In this document: piece after piece, positions 1 through 12,184 of the stretch
Layout: each line of letters starts with the position of its first letter
Position numbering within the stretch: the stretch's first letter is position 1
Assembly (NCBI GenBank): GCA_963682055.1
Contig: OY821741.1
Location: 25,614,711 to 25,678,710, forward strand
Source of the DNA: Primula veris
Taxonomy: Eukaryota > Streptophyta > Magnoliopsida > Ericales > Primulaceae
DNA length: 64,000 nucleotides
Direction of reading: 5' to 3'
The notes under the pieces: model-generated
What the model saw: only the letters and a program-made list of their open reading frames with translations
What the model was told of the DNA's origin: nothing
The model's database searches: none
Program-made: the position numbers and the translations under genes

Positions 1-916
1 TTCTTCATGCAGGGGTTTTTCTTTTGTGTCGTTCATTGTTGAATGGCACATTGTACCGTTTGATCATTTACTTTAGATTTAGACATTACGGTTTTTGATA
101 AATAAGTCTGAAATTTTGTATTAGACATTACTTTTCACGTGCATCTTCTAAGTTCTAAGCTTACTTTCTTTACTTTCGGGTAAAAGCTGCAGTTTATTAA
201 TTTCACTTGTGTAGAAGGATTTACTTTGTTACTGGCTACTTACGACTTATTGATTGAAGCTGTTAATCATATTTTGAAATTTGACTTTAGATGTCCAAAA
301 TTCATGAAAACATTAATTTCACGAGTTTAATTTGGATGTCTTGTTCTGAAGTTTTACTTTGTTAAAGTCAATTTATACAAAAAAAATTTAATTTTTTTTT
401 AAAAAGTTAATTGTAAATGTTGCACATTGGATGCAATGAGATGAGTTTATATGTGCGCGATTAAGGTCTGCGTGCAAAAAACGCTGATTATTCATACATT
501 TAAATTAATTTTCTTTCCTTATCTAGTTATCTATCGTGGAGGCAGTTATTCGGTTGATTTTGATCTTGTAAAGTTATGATCAGTGACTACAAATTTTGCA
601 GAAACTCGTGATGCAGCAAACTATCATAATGAAAAATAAGGAATCACAGAATCATATTTGTAACAAAAATTATCTTAAACTGACATGTACATCAATCATA
701 CAAAACATGAAAATTCATCAATTATTTAGAAGTTACTATGGTGCGCGTAACTCTCTCTTTTTATGGTACTAAACCAGGCTCAGTAAGCGTCCAATATACC
801 TACCTCATTGAGGGGCTCGATTACATTCCAAACCTTCATGCACAACTGGTGTAATGATCAAAATCGTTTCTCTTGTTTCACTTGTAGATTCTGGTAAGTA
901 GTTTTTAATCTAGATT
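1..916. other. AT-rich intergenic sequence, no gene seen
   Basis: No open frame with recognisable protein similarity and no clear LTR ends are visible. A short imperfect tandem duplication (about 26 bp, containing AGCAGTTTTTAATC) lies near 889-939. The stretch may be decayed transposon DNA, but nothing in it can be assigned. Confidence 0.6.
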
Positions 917-2137
917 CTAGTAAGCAGTTTTTAATCTTTTGAGAAGTCTCAATGAGGCAGTTTCTTCATGTGGGACATGTACAGTGTAAACCGACCCACC
1001 TGTCGATGCACCGTACATGAAACCCGTGGTTGCACTTAGGCAACGCTCAGTGTTGAGCCCAGGCAATTTCTTCCTTTCTTTGTATTTTATTATTATAAAA
1101 GTTTTCAGCGCTTTTTTCTGTACCCCCATGTTTCCTTTTTTAGCCGATGGAGTACGTATGCATCTCGCTCTAAGTCCCAATTTACTTCTTTTTGGGTCGG
1201 TTAGTCTATAAAGAGCAATACACCTCCACACTTTAAAATAATGCATATTTGGTTTCGGCCATTCCATAACTCATATGGAGACGTTTTTATCACACGTGAT
1301 GGCACCCTATTATGAACATGACAAGCGGTAATAATCACTTCTCCCCATAAGTTAAAAGGCAACTTCGATTTAAAAATCATTGCATTAACCATATCAGCAA
1401 GTGTTCTATTCTTTATTTCGGCCAAACAATTCTCTTGTGGTATATGGTGCACTTAGAAAACTCATTTGGAAAATATTGACCACCTCTATCACTTCAAAGT
1501 ATTTTATTTTATTTTTTCTTATTGATTTTTCTACTTCGGTTTTATATCTTTTAAACATTTCAAAAGCTTCATGTTTTGTTCGCTATAAATAAATGTAGGT
1601 GCATCTAGAATAATCATCAATAAAAGTAATAAAGTATCGTTTTCCACCACTAGTTAATACACCATTTAATTCGCAAATATCAGAATGTACTAATCCTAAT
1701 ATATGTGATTTTCTTTCCAATTTAGGAAAAGGCTTTTTAGTTATTTATACTTGTATACAAATATCACATTTTTCATGATCACCATTAGCATACGAAATTA
1801 AACCATTTTTTGAAATATACTTCAAGTACTTTAAATTTAGATGTGTTAAACGATCATGCCATAAAGTACAAGAATCAACAAGACATGAATAATCACAATC
1901 AACATTATTACTAATTAATATTGAGTTTGAACATGTAATTACAAGAATATCCTTTTCCAACAAATATACCACTCTTAGACAAGATTAACTTATCACTTTC
2001 TAGGACAGCCTTATTAGCACCTTTCTTACATAACAGATCTGCCGACACAAGATTTTTCCTAATTTCTGGAACATGAAGAACATTTGTTTAAGATAAGTTT
2101 CTTTTCCACTCGTGAATAGAATTTCAACGTTCCCCTT
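917..2137 (-). pseudogene. Copia integrase and GAG-pre-integrase remnant
   Basis: The minus-strand frame at 1745-1972 holds a GAG-pre-integrase region (LWHDRLTHLNLKYL, followed by HEKCDIC). The frame at 1201-1452 holds the integrase core end (ENCLAEIKNRTL and NLWGEVI, then SPYELWNGR), and 1140-1267 continues with a VWxCIALYRLTDPKRSKLG block typical of the Copia integrase C-terminus. Frameshifts and stops separate these pieces, so no functional product is expected. The homology fades below about 1140; the remaining ORF sequence down to 917 is not recognisable. It belongs to the same element as the gag/protease remnant at 19710-20721. Confidence 0.75.
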
Positions 2138-2329
2138 TTAACGTCTCGGAAATTTTGTATTTTATTATTAATTTTAGTAATACGATAGTGATATTTAGTT
2201 TTGTGGGTGATTACGTATTTGTGTGAAATATACACGTGTTATATGAAATTTGGTGTATATAATAGTGATGGGTGTGATTTGTATTATTTTATAACTAAGT
2301 GGACTAGTTAGTAAATTAGTTTACTAAAA

Positions 2330-2374
<45 letters not shown>

Positions 2375-4317
2375 ACATATACACATATACATATATACAT
2401 ATACATATTACATATATACATATATACATATATAGAAGAGACAGAGACCAGCGGAGAGAGATAAGAGGAGAGAGAGAGAGACGAACGCCGGAGAAAGGGT
2501 TTAGGTCGCCGGAAAAGACTGGTCAGGTCTGATTGGCGAGTTTGGCGGTGCGTGAGTTTTTCTCGGGTTTCGGGCATCCGGGGTTTGATTCCGTTTCGGG
2601 TGCGTTCGGACTCCGTTTTTCATGATTAAATACATTTTTTTAATCTACTCTTCGAGCCCTATCTATCTGTGTAAGTCTTTTCCTCCAATTTTCACTTTTA
2701 TAAAAGGTCGTTTTTTTAGGGCTTTACCCTAATCCGAATTTACATCAATTTTATTGATCCGTAGCTCGTTCTAATTACGTTTAGGGACTACTTGAGGGCG
2801 ATTAGTGGGCTGTCCATATCTAGCTTTGATTGTTCGGTGGGTTTTCGGTTTGAGGTTGGATATTTTTACAAACGAGCTCTCGTTTGTATAGGTAAGGGGG
2901 AAGAATATAGTTTCGCTTTAAAGGCGGTTTTTTTTTTATGTGTTGTTTGTTGTATGCTAGGCTATGTAAATGGTTAGTTGGTTGGTTAGTGTGTATTGCA
3001 TCATGTTTTTGTATTGTGTATGTGTAACATGCTTCAATGGTTTTATTTATGCTAATCATATTGTTTATGGTGATTATGTTATGATGGCGATTTTACCATT
3101 TTTATTTGAAAAAGAATTGTGAACGAAAATGTGACGGTGGTGATATAGTGCGTGATATTTATTTTATTTTCGTTTGGTGGACTTTACCATTTATGTTTTT
3201 GGGAGTCTTTTATATTTATTTTAGGGATTGCAGTACCAAGTGTTAAGGCGGAGCTGTGTCAGCTTACGGTGAGATCCCAGAAACTTGCGCAAGGATTAGG
3301 TATATCGGTACCATAGGGTTAGTCCCCTTAAAGCCGGCCCCATATTTTCTTGGCCACGTGTTAGTGTCAGAATATGGGTGAGGGAACCATTGCACTTTGG
3401 GTCCTAGAGCAGAGTGGCTCTAAAAGTGGGTACATGTGAGGCAATCCCGACTTTGTGTTTTGTTGAGTCTTGTTTTATTTTGTTGTGTTTTATTTTATTT
3501 TGTTTTATTATTAATTCAGTTGATCTTGATTATATGTTCATTTACTTGTGTTGCGAGTTATATTTGTTGATGTGTTTTTCGTGCAATTACCTGTATCATT
3601 ATTTGCCAGATATCATATTTGCCATGTTAGGATTGTGTGTGCGTGCTTAGTAGCACGCGCCGTTTTTAAAGCGAGATTGTTTTCTTACCTCCTTTCTTTG
3701 TTTTCTGTACATTTTGTTCACGATCGATGTACAGGTGCTGACGGAGACGGTGGCGAGGTGTAGAGCTCTTGTCTGAGGATCATTGTCATATTACACCTTA
3801 TCGCGTGCACGCTACTCTTTTGTTTCCTCTTTTTGGCGTTTTCTTATTTTGAACTTGGTTCGCCTAGTAAGCGTTTGAAACGTGTATGTTTTTCTTTTGG
3901 TTAGAGTAACCTATCATGTACATTTGTATATGTTAGATTGCGTTATTGTGTATAATGTCAGCTGGGTTGAATTTGACTTGATCATCTTGAATTAGTGATA
4001 ATCGCTTTACGATTTTGTTATATGTTTTGTTGTCAAACAGGTCTAACTTATTAGAAACAAATAGATATGCGAAGCTCATGCCGAAATTTTCTAAAACGTG
4101 TTGTTTTGATCGTTTGTCACATTTGAGCCCCGTTGGCTACCCTTAGGCCAACTCAGGGAATCATATGTGATTATCGGCATGTCTTGAAGTATTTATTTGG
4201 GTCCATTGATTAGCGTGCTATCGAATGGCATTCCGTATGTTTAGTTATTTTAACTTTTCCCTTTTTATTTTAATTTACATTCACGACCCGGGTTTATCCA
4301 AAATCCGGGGCGTGACA
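2138..4317 (+). repeat. 5' LTR of the chromovirus
   Basis: Matches 9932-12112 almost base for base and ends CGTGACA just before the primer-binding site. It contains a TA dinucleotide run (about 2331-2371) followed by imperfect ACATATA repeats, and a long T-rich middle part. Short ORFs within it repeat identically in the other LTR and show no protein similarity. Confidence 0.95.
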
Positions 4318-4320
4318 GCT

Positions 4321-4332
4321 TGGTATCAGAGC
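4321..4332 (+). promoter_or_regulatory. First primer-binding site (tRNA-iMet)
   Basis: TGGTATCAGAGC lies 3 bases after the 5' LTR end. It is the standard plant PBS complementary to the 3' end of initiator tRNA-Met. It also serves as the PBS of the Cassandra-derived segment that follows. Confidence 0.9.
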
Positions 4333-4587
4333 CTCTATCTGGCCGGAAATGTGGGGACTACCACGTGTGTGTGGACCCCTGAAGGACGACGTGCCCGACG
4401 AGGACGTCGTGCCTAAAGGGGGGGTGAATGTGACGACCCAGATTTCCAAGAAGGAATTTCTGTGGTGCGGTGTTGTGCGTCAGTCCCACATCGCCCAGAT
4501 ATGAGAGTACTCGTGTGGTATATGAGCTTAAAGATCCATTTTCTATCAACAAGGCCTTTTAAAGCCGTGCGGCACAATAGCGAGGAC

Positions 4588-4652
4588 GGAACTCCACAGT
4601 TAAGCGTGCTTAGCTTGGAGTAGTACCAGGATGGGTGACCCCCCTGGGAAGT
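4588..4652 (+). other. 5S rRNA-like block within the Cassandra LTR
   Basis: The run includes ACTCCACAGTTAAGCGTGCT, GAGTAGTACCAGGATGGG and TGACC with CCTGGGAAG. These correspond to the box A, intermediate element and box C of plant 5S rRNA genes with scattered changes. Only the 3' two thirds of a 5S gene is recognisable, so it is not an rRNA gene. In Cassandra elements this block is a captured RNA polymerase III internal promoter; activity here is not shown. Confidence 0.85.
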
Positions 4653-4721
4653 TGTGCCAAAGCGGATAATATTGTTGATACGGGCGTGGTGGTTCGGTCC
4701 GTGGGGCCGGGTCGTTACAGG

Positions 4722-4733
4722 TGGTATCAGAGC
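4722..4733 (+). promoter_or_regulatory. Second primer-binding site (tRNA-iMet)
   Basis: A second TGGTATCAGAGC, two bases after the Cassandra-type LTR, followed by TAACCGG and then the leader that runs to gag. Two identical PBS copies 401 bases apart bracket the Cassandra internal domain and LTR. Confidence 0.88.
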
Positions 4734-5016
4734 TAACCGGGTTCCGATTACCTTGGTTGCCTGTTGGGTAGGATAGGCACACACAGACGGGTCATAGAAT
4801 AAGATAGGAATACATTCTTTCATGAAAGTCTGCAATTGTTGGTAATTGTGCATACTTCCTTTGTGATATTTTTGGTTCTATACTTTTGCTTGAGTGACTT
4901 ATAGAGCGGGACATCTGTGTGATGACATTGTGTGGTAAATATCTTCTTATTTACACTTTAGGGTGATAGCTTCTAAATTTTAACCTTACTTTCGCTATGG
5001 TTATGTGTAGTTACTG

Positions 5017-8000
5017 ATGGCTCCTAAGCGAAAACCAACTCGCGGTACGGGCGGTAAGAGTCTGGGTCCTATACCTACTCGTGCTCGTACTTTTAGGGGT
5101 CGGAATCCTGCTCCTAAAGAGGCATCTGGGAGTGGTCGTATGGCAAGTCGAAATCGTGGTGGCGGTCGTAGTGGTGGTCGTGGGAGAATTGGTCGTGAGG
5201 TTCCACCCGAAAACGTTCGTAATAATGCCCCACATGAGGTTCATAATTTGGAGGATGAAGGGGACGGAAATCCGATTGGAGATGGGAATGATAATGTCAA
5301 CAACCCTATGATGACCCAGTTTATGAGGGCTATGGCAGAGACTATGCGACACATGAGTTCAAGTTCTCAAGGCGGGTTAATTGGTGGGGAAACAGAAGCT
5401 TCAGCTGCTCAAAAGCATTTTCAGCGTATGGAACCTCCTATCTTTTATGGGGGTGTCGACCCTGAAGTTGCCGAGACTTGGCTATCGGATGTGGAGAATA
5501 TTTTTGAGTCGCTTCAAATCACGGAAGATAAATTAAAGATGGTTTGTGCTGTCCGTTATTTGAGGGGCGAGGCGGGAGTGTGGTGGAAGAGTCGGAAGGA
5601 GTTGTTCGGTCTGCGGGATATTAGTTGGAAGATGTTCAGGGAGATGTTTCTCAAGGAGTATTTTCCTCAGCCTATGCGAGATGCGAAGAAAACCGAATTC
5701 CTAAAGCTTATTCAGGGTAATATGAGTGTGCGTGACTATCAGCTAAAGTTCCAAAAGTTATCGACGTATTATCCAGAAAGTGTAAGCACTGAGGAGCTTC
5801 GTTGTCAGCGATTTGAGCAGGGATTACGCCCTAAGATTCTCAGCAGTCTAGCATCACATGTGTTTACATCTTTCGATGTCCTTGTAGAACGTGCGCTGAA
5901 AGTCGAGGCGGCAGATGTTGAGGAAAAGCGTATTCTGGCTAAAAAGTCACATAAGGCCCATTTTCCTTCTTCGGATTATGTCTCTGGTTCTCGGTTTCAG
6001 TCAGGAGGGACTAACCGTAAGTTGGGTAATAGTGGGGGTGATCGTAAGAGGCCAAGGGAGGCTGACTCTTCTTCTGGTTTTCAAGAGCATTTCCAGCCTA
6101 GGAATTATTCGAGTACGGGTTCTGTGTCTTCTGTTCCTCAAGCGAATTCTGGATGTTATAATTGTGGTTCTCTGACTCATAGGGTTGAAGACTGTCCTAG
6201 GGCCAAGTGTCATAAGTGTGGTGGTTTAGGACATCTTCAGAGTCAGTGTATGTCAGGGAGGACTAGTGCCACTTCTTCAGCTTTTATGCGTACTACTCCC
6301 GCTACTCAGACCTATTCGACTACGCCTTCTTATTCTGGTTCTAAGGCTCCTAGTTCTTATAATTCAAGGGCAGGTCGTGGTGGTTTTCAGAGTTCTTGTC
6401 GTGGTGGTTTTCAGAGTTCTGGTCGTGATGGTTATCAGCAGCACCAGTCTTCTCAGTCTTCTCAGGCTCGTGTGTTCGCCCTGCCTCAAGTTAATACTGA
6501 CAGGGGTGAACCTTCAGTTATTCGAGGTACCTTACTCGTTTGCTCTTCTTGGGCTAATGTCTTATTTGATACTGGCGCTTCTCGTTCATTTATTTCTTCT
6601 CGTTTTGCTTCATCTATGGATTTATTATTCAGTATTCAAGATCCTGCTATTTTGGTTGAAACTCCTATTCATGGTAGTGTTCCGCTTAATCGAATATGCC
6701 GTGACTGTGTGATTTATATTTCTGAACACCCTTTTGTGTTCGACTTTCTTGTGCTTGATATAACTAGCTTTGATGTTATTCTTGGCATGGACTGGTTATC
6801 TTTCTTCCATGCCATTATCGATTGTGAGCGTCGACGTGTATCTTTTATTACCCCTTCTGGTGATCGTATTATTTTCTCTGGGGACCGATGTATTCGTTTT
6901 TCCCCGTCATGGAACGTGGTTGATGATTTGGGTGGTTTATTAGCTAGCTTATCGGTTAGTGATGAAGTGTCTACTGACGTCGAGCTACCTCCGGTGGTGT
7001 GTGAATTTCCCGAGGTGTTTCCTAATGATCTTATCGAACTTCCTCCTCAGCGTGAGGTGGAGTTTTCCATAGATTTAACACCTGGGACTGCTCCGATTGC
7101 TATGGCTCCTTATCGTTTAGCGCCAGCTGAGTTGAAAGAGTTAAAAGAACAGTTGGATGATCTGTTAGGTAAGGGTTTTATACGTCCTAGTGTGTCTCCG
7201 TGGGGCGCGCCAACATTATTTGTTCAGAAGAAGGATGGTGGTATGCGTATGTGTATTGATTATCGTAGGCTGAATCGAGTTACGATAAAGAATAAGTATC
7301 CCCTGCCACGAATCGATGACCTCTTTGATCAGCTGAAAGGATCAAAGTGTTTTTCTAAGATTGATCTCCGTTCTGGATATAACCAACTTCGTGTTCGTGA
7401 AGTTGATATTCCTAAGACTGCATTTCATATTCGGTATGGTCATTATGAGTTTCTAGTGATGCCATTCGGGTTAACGAATGCACCAGCTGCATTTATGGAC
7501 TTGATGAACCGAGTCTTTAGAGCCTTTTTGGATAAGTTTGTCGTGGTGTTTGTTGACGACATTCTGGTGTACTCTTTATCTGAGGAAGAACACAACGAGC
7601 ATCTCCGTATTGTTCTTAATCTTTTGCGAGAGCATAAGCTTTATGCTAAGTTTTCCAAATGTGAGTTCTGGATGACGGAGGTGAAGTTTCTTGGCCACGT
7701 GGTGTCTGCGGGTGGAGTGTCGGTTGATTCTTCTAAGATTGAGGCGGTGACCGATTGGGGACAACCAAAAAATGTGTTCGAGATCCGAAGCTTCTTGGGA
7801 CTAGCGGGTTATTATCGAAGGTTCGTGCAAGATTTTTCTCGTTTGGCGGCTCCCCTAACTCGGCTTACAAAGAAAGGTGTTAAATTCGAATGGGACGAGA
7901 AATGTGAACTTTCTTTCCAAGAATTGAAGCGTCGCTTGACATCTGCTCCTATTCTCATTATCCCAGAGAGAGGTGTGGAGTATTGTATTTATTGTGATGC

Positions 8001-9936
8001 CTCGAAGGAAGGCCTTGGCGCTGTGTTAATGCAAGAGGGCAAGGTGGTGGCTTATGCTTCTCGGCAGTTAAAGGTCCATGAGAAGAATTATCCCACTCAT
8101 GATCTCGAGTTGGCTGCGGTTGTGTTTTCTTTGAAATGTTGGCGGCACTACTTGTTTGGAGAGAGATTCAACGTGTTTTCGGATCACAAGAGTCTCAAGT
8201 ATATTTTCACCCAGCGTGACCTAAACTTAAGACAGAGGAGGTGGATGGAGTATCTCGAGCAATACGACTTCGACTTGCAGTATTATCCTGGTAAAGCAAA
8301 TATGGTGGCAGACGCCTTGAGTCGCAAGACTAGGTGTTCTTTGGCATGCATAGCTGTCCGTGAATGGGGTATGCTGAATGTTCTTAACGACTTCGACTTG
8401 GAGTTGGGTGAAGAAGAAAATTCAGCCGTGTTGTTCTCGGTGAAGGTGCAACCGTCGTTAGTCTCAGGGGTAATTAATGCCCAACAAGGGGATGAGGAAT
8501 CTAGGGAATTGCGAGTTAAAGTCTCGAGTGAGTTGGGACTCGACAAATGGAAGATTGGCTCAGATGGGGGAGTGAGATTTATGGATCGTCTACTGGTACC
8601 TGTGAGTATGCGCATGGAGGTCATGAAGGAATTCCACCATTCTCGATTGGCAGTTCATCCTGGTGGCACAAAGATGTACCACGACCTAGCTCGACAGTTT
8701 TATTGGAGTGGAATGAAAAAAGACGTGGCAGACTTTGTTAGTAAATGTCTTACTTGTCAGCAGGTGAAGATAGAACATCAAAAGCCGGGAGGGTTGCTTA
8801 AACCTTTGCCTATACCCGAGTGGAAGTGGGAACGTATAACTATGGACTTTGTAGTGGGGTTGCCGAGATCTAGTAGGGGAAAAGATGCGATATGGGTCAT
8901 AGTGGATCGATTGACGAAATCGGCTCACTTTCTCCCGATGCGTGTTAGCGACAAAGTCGAGCAGCTATGCGAGATTTATGTTCGTGAGATTGTTCGCTTA
9001 CATGGTGTCCCAGTTTCTATTGTGTCTGATCGTGATCCTCGCTTTGTGTCTCGTTTCTGGCAGAGTTTTCAGAAGGTGTTAGGGACGAAACTAGATTTGA
9101 GTACGGCATATCACCCTCAGACCGATGAGCAGTCGGAGAGGACTATCCAAACTTTGGAGGATATGCTTCGTGCGTGTGTACTTGATTTTGGTGGGGGTTG
9201 GGAGAAACATGTGGCGTTGATTGAGTTCGCTTATAATAATAGTTATCATTCGAGCATTGAGATGGCCCCTTATGAGGCCCTATATGGGCGACCTTGTAAA
9301 TCTCCTGTGTGTTGGACGGAGGCCGGTGAATCGTCATTGTTAGGACCAGATGTGGTTCGAGAGACTACAGAGAAGATTCTTTTGATTAAACAAAAGCTAG
9401 ACACGGCGAGAAGCCGTCAAAAGAGTTACGCGGATAGACGAAGGCGACCGTTGGAGTTTGGGGTGGGTGATCATGTGTTCCTTAAAATATTGTCGCGTAA
9501 GGGCATTATGCGTTTTGGGAGGCGTGGGAAGTTGTCACCGCGGTATATTGGACCTTTCTTGATTTTGGAGAGAATTGGTGATCTGGCGTATCAGTTAGCT
9601 TTGCCACCGCAATTGGCGAATGTACACCCAGTGTTTCATGTTTCGATGCTCCGGAAGTACGAGCCAGACCCATCTCATATTCTGAATTTCTCCGATCTTC
9701 GAGTACAAGAGGACGTTTCTTATGTGGTTCGTCCGGTCCGTATACTTGATAGACGTGAGCAGGTACTACGAAGGCGCGTTATTCCTTTGGTGAAAGTATT
9801 GTGGAGTCACCATGGGACCGAAGAGGAAACATGGGAACGTGAGCTAGAGATTCGTGCTAAGTATCCAGACTTATTTATTGATTCGGGTATGTGTTTAATT
9901 TCGGGACGAAATTTTTTTAAGTTGGGGAGAATGTAA
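5017..9936 (+). CDS. Gypsy gag-pol polyprotein with chromodomain, intact
   Basis: This 1639-residue polyprotein makes the structural and enzymatic parts of the retrotransposon particle. Domains in order: a basic Gly/Arg-rich start; retrotransposon gag (about residues 125-290); two CCHC zinc knuckles starting at residue 380; aspartic protease with DTGASRSF at about 518; reverse transcriptase with FVDD at 845-848; RNase H with aspartate 994 in [10 protein letters not shown]; integrase HHCC finger from about residue 1214; integrase catalytic D1277, D1338 and E1374 (D-D-35-E spacing kept); and a C-terminal chromodomain (about 1570-1622) that in this clade guides integration to modified chromatin. 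All catalytic residues are present and there is no stop or frameshift, so the copy may be autonomous. The stop codon falls in the first bases of the 3' LTR. ATG 5017 is the first in-frame start after the leader. Confidence 0.95.
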   Translation: MAPKRKPTRGTGGKSLGPIPTRARTFRGRNPAPKEASGSGRMASRNRGGGRSGGRGRIGREVPPENVRNNAPHEVHNLEDEGDGNPIGDGNDNVNNPMMTQFMRAMAETMRHMSSSSQGGLIGGETEASAAQKHFQRMEPPIFYGGVDPEVAETWLSDVENIFESLQITEDKLKMVCAVRYLRGEAGVWWKSRKELFGLRDISWKMFREMFLKEYFPQPMRDAKKTEFLKLIQGNMSVRDYQLKFQKLSTYYPESVSTEELRCQRFEQGLRPKILSSLASHVFTSFDVLVERALKVEAADVEEKRILAKKSHKAHFPSSDYVSGSRFQSGGTNRKLGNSGGDRKRPREADSSSGFQEHFQPRNYSSTGSVSSVPQANSGCYNCGSLTHRVEDCPRAKCHKCGGLGHLQSQCMSGRTSATSSAFMRTTPATQTYSTTPSYSGSKAPSSYNSRAGRGGFQSSCRGGFQSSGRDGYQQHQSSQSSQARVFALPQVNTDRGEPSVIRGTLLVCSSWANVLFDTGASRSFISSRFASSMDLLFSIQDPAILVETPIHGSVPLNRICRDCVIYISEHPFVFDFLVLDITSFDVILGMDWLSFFHAIIDCERRRVSFITPSGDRIIFSGDRCIRFSPSWNVVDDLGGLLASLSVSDEVSTDVELPPVVCEFPEVFPNDLIELPPQREVEFSIDLTPGTAPIAMAPYRLAPAELKELKEQLDDLLGKGFIRPSVSPWGAPTLFVQKKDGGMRMCIDYRRLNRVTIKNKYPLPRIDDLFDQLKGSKCFSKIDLRSGYNQLRVREVDIPKTAFHIRYGHYEFLVMPFGLTNAPAAFMDLMNRVFRAFLDKFVVVFVDDILVYSLSEEEHNEHLRIVLNLLREHKLYAKFSKCEFWMTEVKFLGHVVSAGGVSVDSSKIEAVTDWGQPKNVFEIRSFLGLAGYYRRFVQDFSRLAAPLTRLTKKGVKFEWDEKCELSFQELKRRLTSAPILIIPERGVEYCIYCDASKEGLGAVLMQEGKVVAYASRQLKVHEKNYPTHDLELAAVVFSLKCWRHYLFGERFNVFSDHKSLKYIFTQRDLNLRQRRWMEYLEQYDFDLQYYPGKANMVADALSRKTRCSLACIAVREWGMLNVLNDFDLELGEEENSAVLFSVKVQPSLVSGVINAQQGDEESRELRVKVSSELGLDKWKIGSDGGVRFMDRLLVPVSMRMEVMKEFHHSRLAVHPGGTKMYHDLARQFYWSGMKKDVADFVSKCLTCQQVKIEHQKPGGLLKPLPIPEWKWERITMDFVVGLPRSSRGKDAIWVIVDRLTKSAHFLPMRVSDKVEQLCEIYVREIVRLHGVPVSIVSDRDPRFVSRFWQSFQKVLGTKLDLSTAYHPQTDEQSERTIQTLEDMLRACVLDFGGGWEKHVALIEFAYNNSYHSSIEMAPYEALYGRPCKSPVCWTEAGESSLLGPDVVRETTEKILLIKQKLDTARSRQKSYADRRRRPLEFGVGDHVFLKILSRKGIMRFGRRGKLSPRYIGPFLILERIGDLAYQLALPPQLANVHPVFHVSMLRKYEPDPSHILNFSDLRVQEDVSYVVRPVRILDRREQVLRRRVIPLVKVLWSHHGTEEETWERELEIRAKYPDLFIDSGMCLISGRNFFKLGRM
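9921..9931 (+). promoter_or_regulatory. Polypurine tract
   Basis: GTTGGGGAGAA immediately precedes the 3' LTR and would prime plus-strand DNA synthesis. It is still inside the gag-pol reading frame. Confidence 0.75.
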
Positions 9937-10124
9937 CGTCTCGGAAATTTTGTATTTTATTATTAATTTTAGTAATACGATAGTGATATTTAGTTTTGTG
10001 GGTGATTACGTATTTGTGTGAAATATACACGTGTTATATGAAATTTGGTGTATATAATAGTGATGGGTGTGATTTGTATTATTTTATAACTAAGTGGACT
10101 AGTTAGTAAATTAGTTTACTAAAA

Positions 10125-10169
<45 letters not shown>

Positions 10170-12112
10170 ACATATACACATATACATATATACATATACA
10201 TATTACATATATACATATATACATATATAGAAGAGAGAGAGACCAGCGGAGAGAGATAAGAGGAGAGAGAGAGAGACGAACGCCGGAGAAAGGGTTTAGG
10301 TCGCCGGAAAGGACTGGTCAGGTCTGATTGGCGAGTTTGGCGGTGCGTGGGTTTTTCTCGGGTTTCGGGCATCCGGGGTTTGATTCCGTTTCGGGTGCGT
10401 TCGGACTCCGTTTTTCACGATTAAATACATTTTTTTAATCTACTCTTCGAGCCCTATCTATCTGTGTAAGTCTTTTCCTCCAATTTTCACTTTTATAAAA
10501 GGTCTTTTTTTAGGGCTTTACCCTAATCCGAATTTACATCAATTTTATTGATCCGTAGCTCGTTCTAATTACGTTTAGGGACTACTTGAGGGCGATTAGT
10601 GGGCTGTCCATATCTAGCTTTGATTGTTCGGTGGGTTTTTGGTTTGAGGTTGGATATTTTTACAAACGAGCTCTCGTTTGTATAGGTAAGGGGGAAGAAT
10701 ATAGTTTCGCTTTAAAGGCGGTTTTTTTTTTATGTGTTGTTTGTTGTATGCTAGGCTATGTAAATGGTTAGTTGGTTGGTTAGTGTGTATTGCATCATGT
10801 TTTTGTATTGTGTATGTGTAACATGCTTCCATGGTTTTATTTATGCGAATCATATTGTTTATGGTGATTATGTTATGTATGGCGATTTTACCATTTTTAT
10901 TTGAAAAAGAATTATGAACGAAAATGTGACGGTGGTGATATAGTGCGTGATATTTATTTTATTTTCGTTTGGTGGACTTTACCATTTATGTTTTTGGGAG
11001 TCTTTTATATTTATTTTAGGGATTGCAGTACCAAGTGTTAAGGCGGAGCTGTGTCAGCTTACGGTGAGATCCCAGAAACTTGCGCAAGGATTAGGTATAT
11101 CGGTACCATAGGGTTAGTCCCCTTAAAGCCGGCCCCATATTTTCTTGGCCACGTGTTAGTGTCAGAATATGGGTGAGGGAACCATTGCACTTTGGGTCCT
11201 AGAGCAGAGTGGCTCTAAAAGTGGGTACATGTGAGGCAATCCCGACTTTGTGTTTTGTTGAGTCTTGTTTTATTTTGTTGTGTTTTATTTTATTTTGTTT
11301 TATTATTAATTCAGTTGATCTTGATTATATGTTCATTTACTTGTGTTGCGAGTTATATTTGTTGATGTGTTTTTCGTGCAATTACCTTTATCATTATTTG
11401 CCATATATCATATTTGCCATGTTAGGATTGTGTGTGCGTGCTTAGTAGCACGCGCCGTTTTTAAAGCGAGATTGTTTTCTTACCTCATTTCTTTGTTTTC
11501 TGTACATTTTGTTCACGATCGATGTACAGGTGCTGACGGAGACGGTGGGGAGGTGTAGAGCTCTTGTCTGAGGATCATTGTCATATTACACCTTATCGCG
11601 TGCACGCTACTCTTTTGTTTCCTCTTTTTGGCGTTTTCTTATTTTGAACTTGGTTCGCCTAGTAAGCGTTTGAAACGTGTATGTTTTTCTTTTGGTTAGA
11701 GTAACCTATCATGTACATTTGTATATGTTAGATTGCGTTATTGTGTATAATGTCAGCTGGGTTGAATTTGACTTGATCATCTTGAATTAGTGATAATCGC
11801 TTTGCGATTTTGTTATATGTTTTGTTGTCAAACAGGTCTAACTTATTGGAAACAAATAGATATGCGAAGCTCATGCCGAAATTTTCTAAAACGTGTTGTT
11901 TTGATCGTTTATCACATTTGAGCCCCGTTGGCTACCCTTAGGCCAACTCAGGGAATCATATGTGATTATCGGCATGTCTTGAAGTATTTATTTGGGTCCA
12001 TTGATTAGCGTGCTATCGAATGGCATTCCGCATGTTTAGTTATTTTAACTTTTCCCTTTTTATTTTAATTTACATTCACGACCCGGGTTTATCCAAAATC
12101 AGGGGCGTGACA
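9932..12112 (+). repeat. 3' LTR of the chromovirus
   Basis: Begins TGTAACGTCTCGG and ends GGGCGTGACA, with canonical TG and CA ends, 2181 bp. The first bases supply the TAA stop of gag-pol. CCCTT at 12113-12117 is the right-hand target duplication. Confidence 0.95.
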
Positions 12113-12184
12113 CCCTTGCCCATAACTTTGGCAGAATTGTTATTCCCCATTAGGACTTCCTAGCCGTCGTTTGATTCTTCATAA

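Larger units (their letters stand above)
4321..4719 (+). mobile_element. Cassandra-type TRIM segment inside Gypsy leader
   Basis: After the PBS comes a 108-bp stretch with the features of a Cassandra internal domain (CTGGCCGGAA, then GACGAGGACGTCGTGCC) ending in a polypurine tract AAAGGGGGGG. A 291-bp LTR follows at 4429-4719; it begins TGTGACGACCC and ends GGGTCGTTACA, with near-inverted ends. The LTR contains CCCACATCGCCCAG and a 5S rRNA-like block, both hallmarks of Cassandra. A second PBS follows two bases later. No Cassandra 5' LTR and no separate target duplication are present, so this is not a simple insertion. Assignment to Cassandra rests on remembered family features. Confidence 0.8.
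2138..12112 (+). mobile_element. Full-length Ty3/Gypsy chromovirus, Tekay/Del-like
   Basis: Two LTRs of about 2180 bp frame a leader and one intact gag-pol ORF. The 5-bp target duplication CCCTT sits at 2133-2137 and 12113-12117. By eye the LTRs differ at about 19 substitutions plus a few small indels, roughly 1 percent, so the insertion is recent. Long LTRs together with a C-terminal chromodomain fit the Tekay/Del group of plant chromoviruses. The first bases of the 5' LTR read TTAACG where the 3' copy reads TGTAACG, a single-base loss of the terminal G. The leader contains a Cassandra-derived segment (see 4321-4719). Confidence 0.92.

Noticed and set aside
917..1139. Extension of the Copia integrase ORF
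   Set aside because: The peptide beyond the DPKRSKLG block is unlike Copia proteins; probably an unrelated joined sequence in chance frame.
2308..2577. Minus-strand ORF of 89 codons, repeated at 10103-10372
   Set aside because: Lies in the LTR and translates a TA microsatellite; its presence in both LTRs reflects LTR identity, not a gene.
3414..3763. Plus-strand ORFs within the chromovirus LTR, repeated at 11209-11558
   Set aside because: Low-complexity T-rich LTR sequence, no similarity, start codons not supported.
4588..4652. 5S rRNA gene
   Set aside because: Only part of the 5S sequence is present, with several changes, and it is embedded in a Cassandra-type LTR.
5011..5352. Minus-strand ORF of 113 codons
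   Set aside because: Antisense to the start of the intact Gypsy gag-pol; Thr-rich translation of the Gly/Arg-coding stretch.
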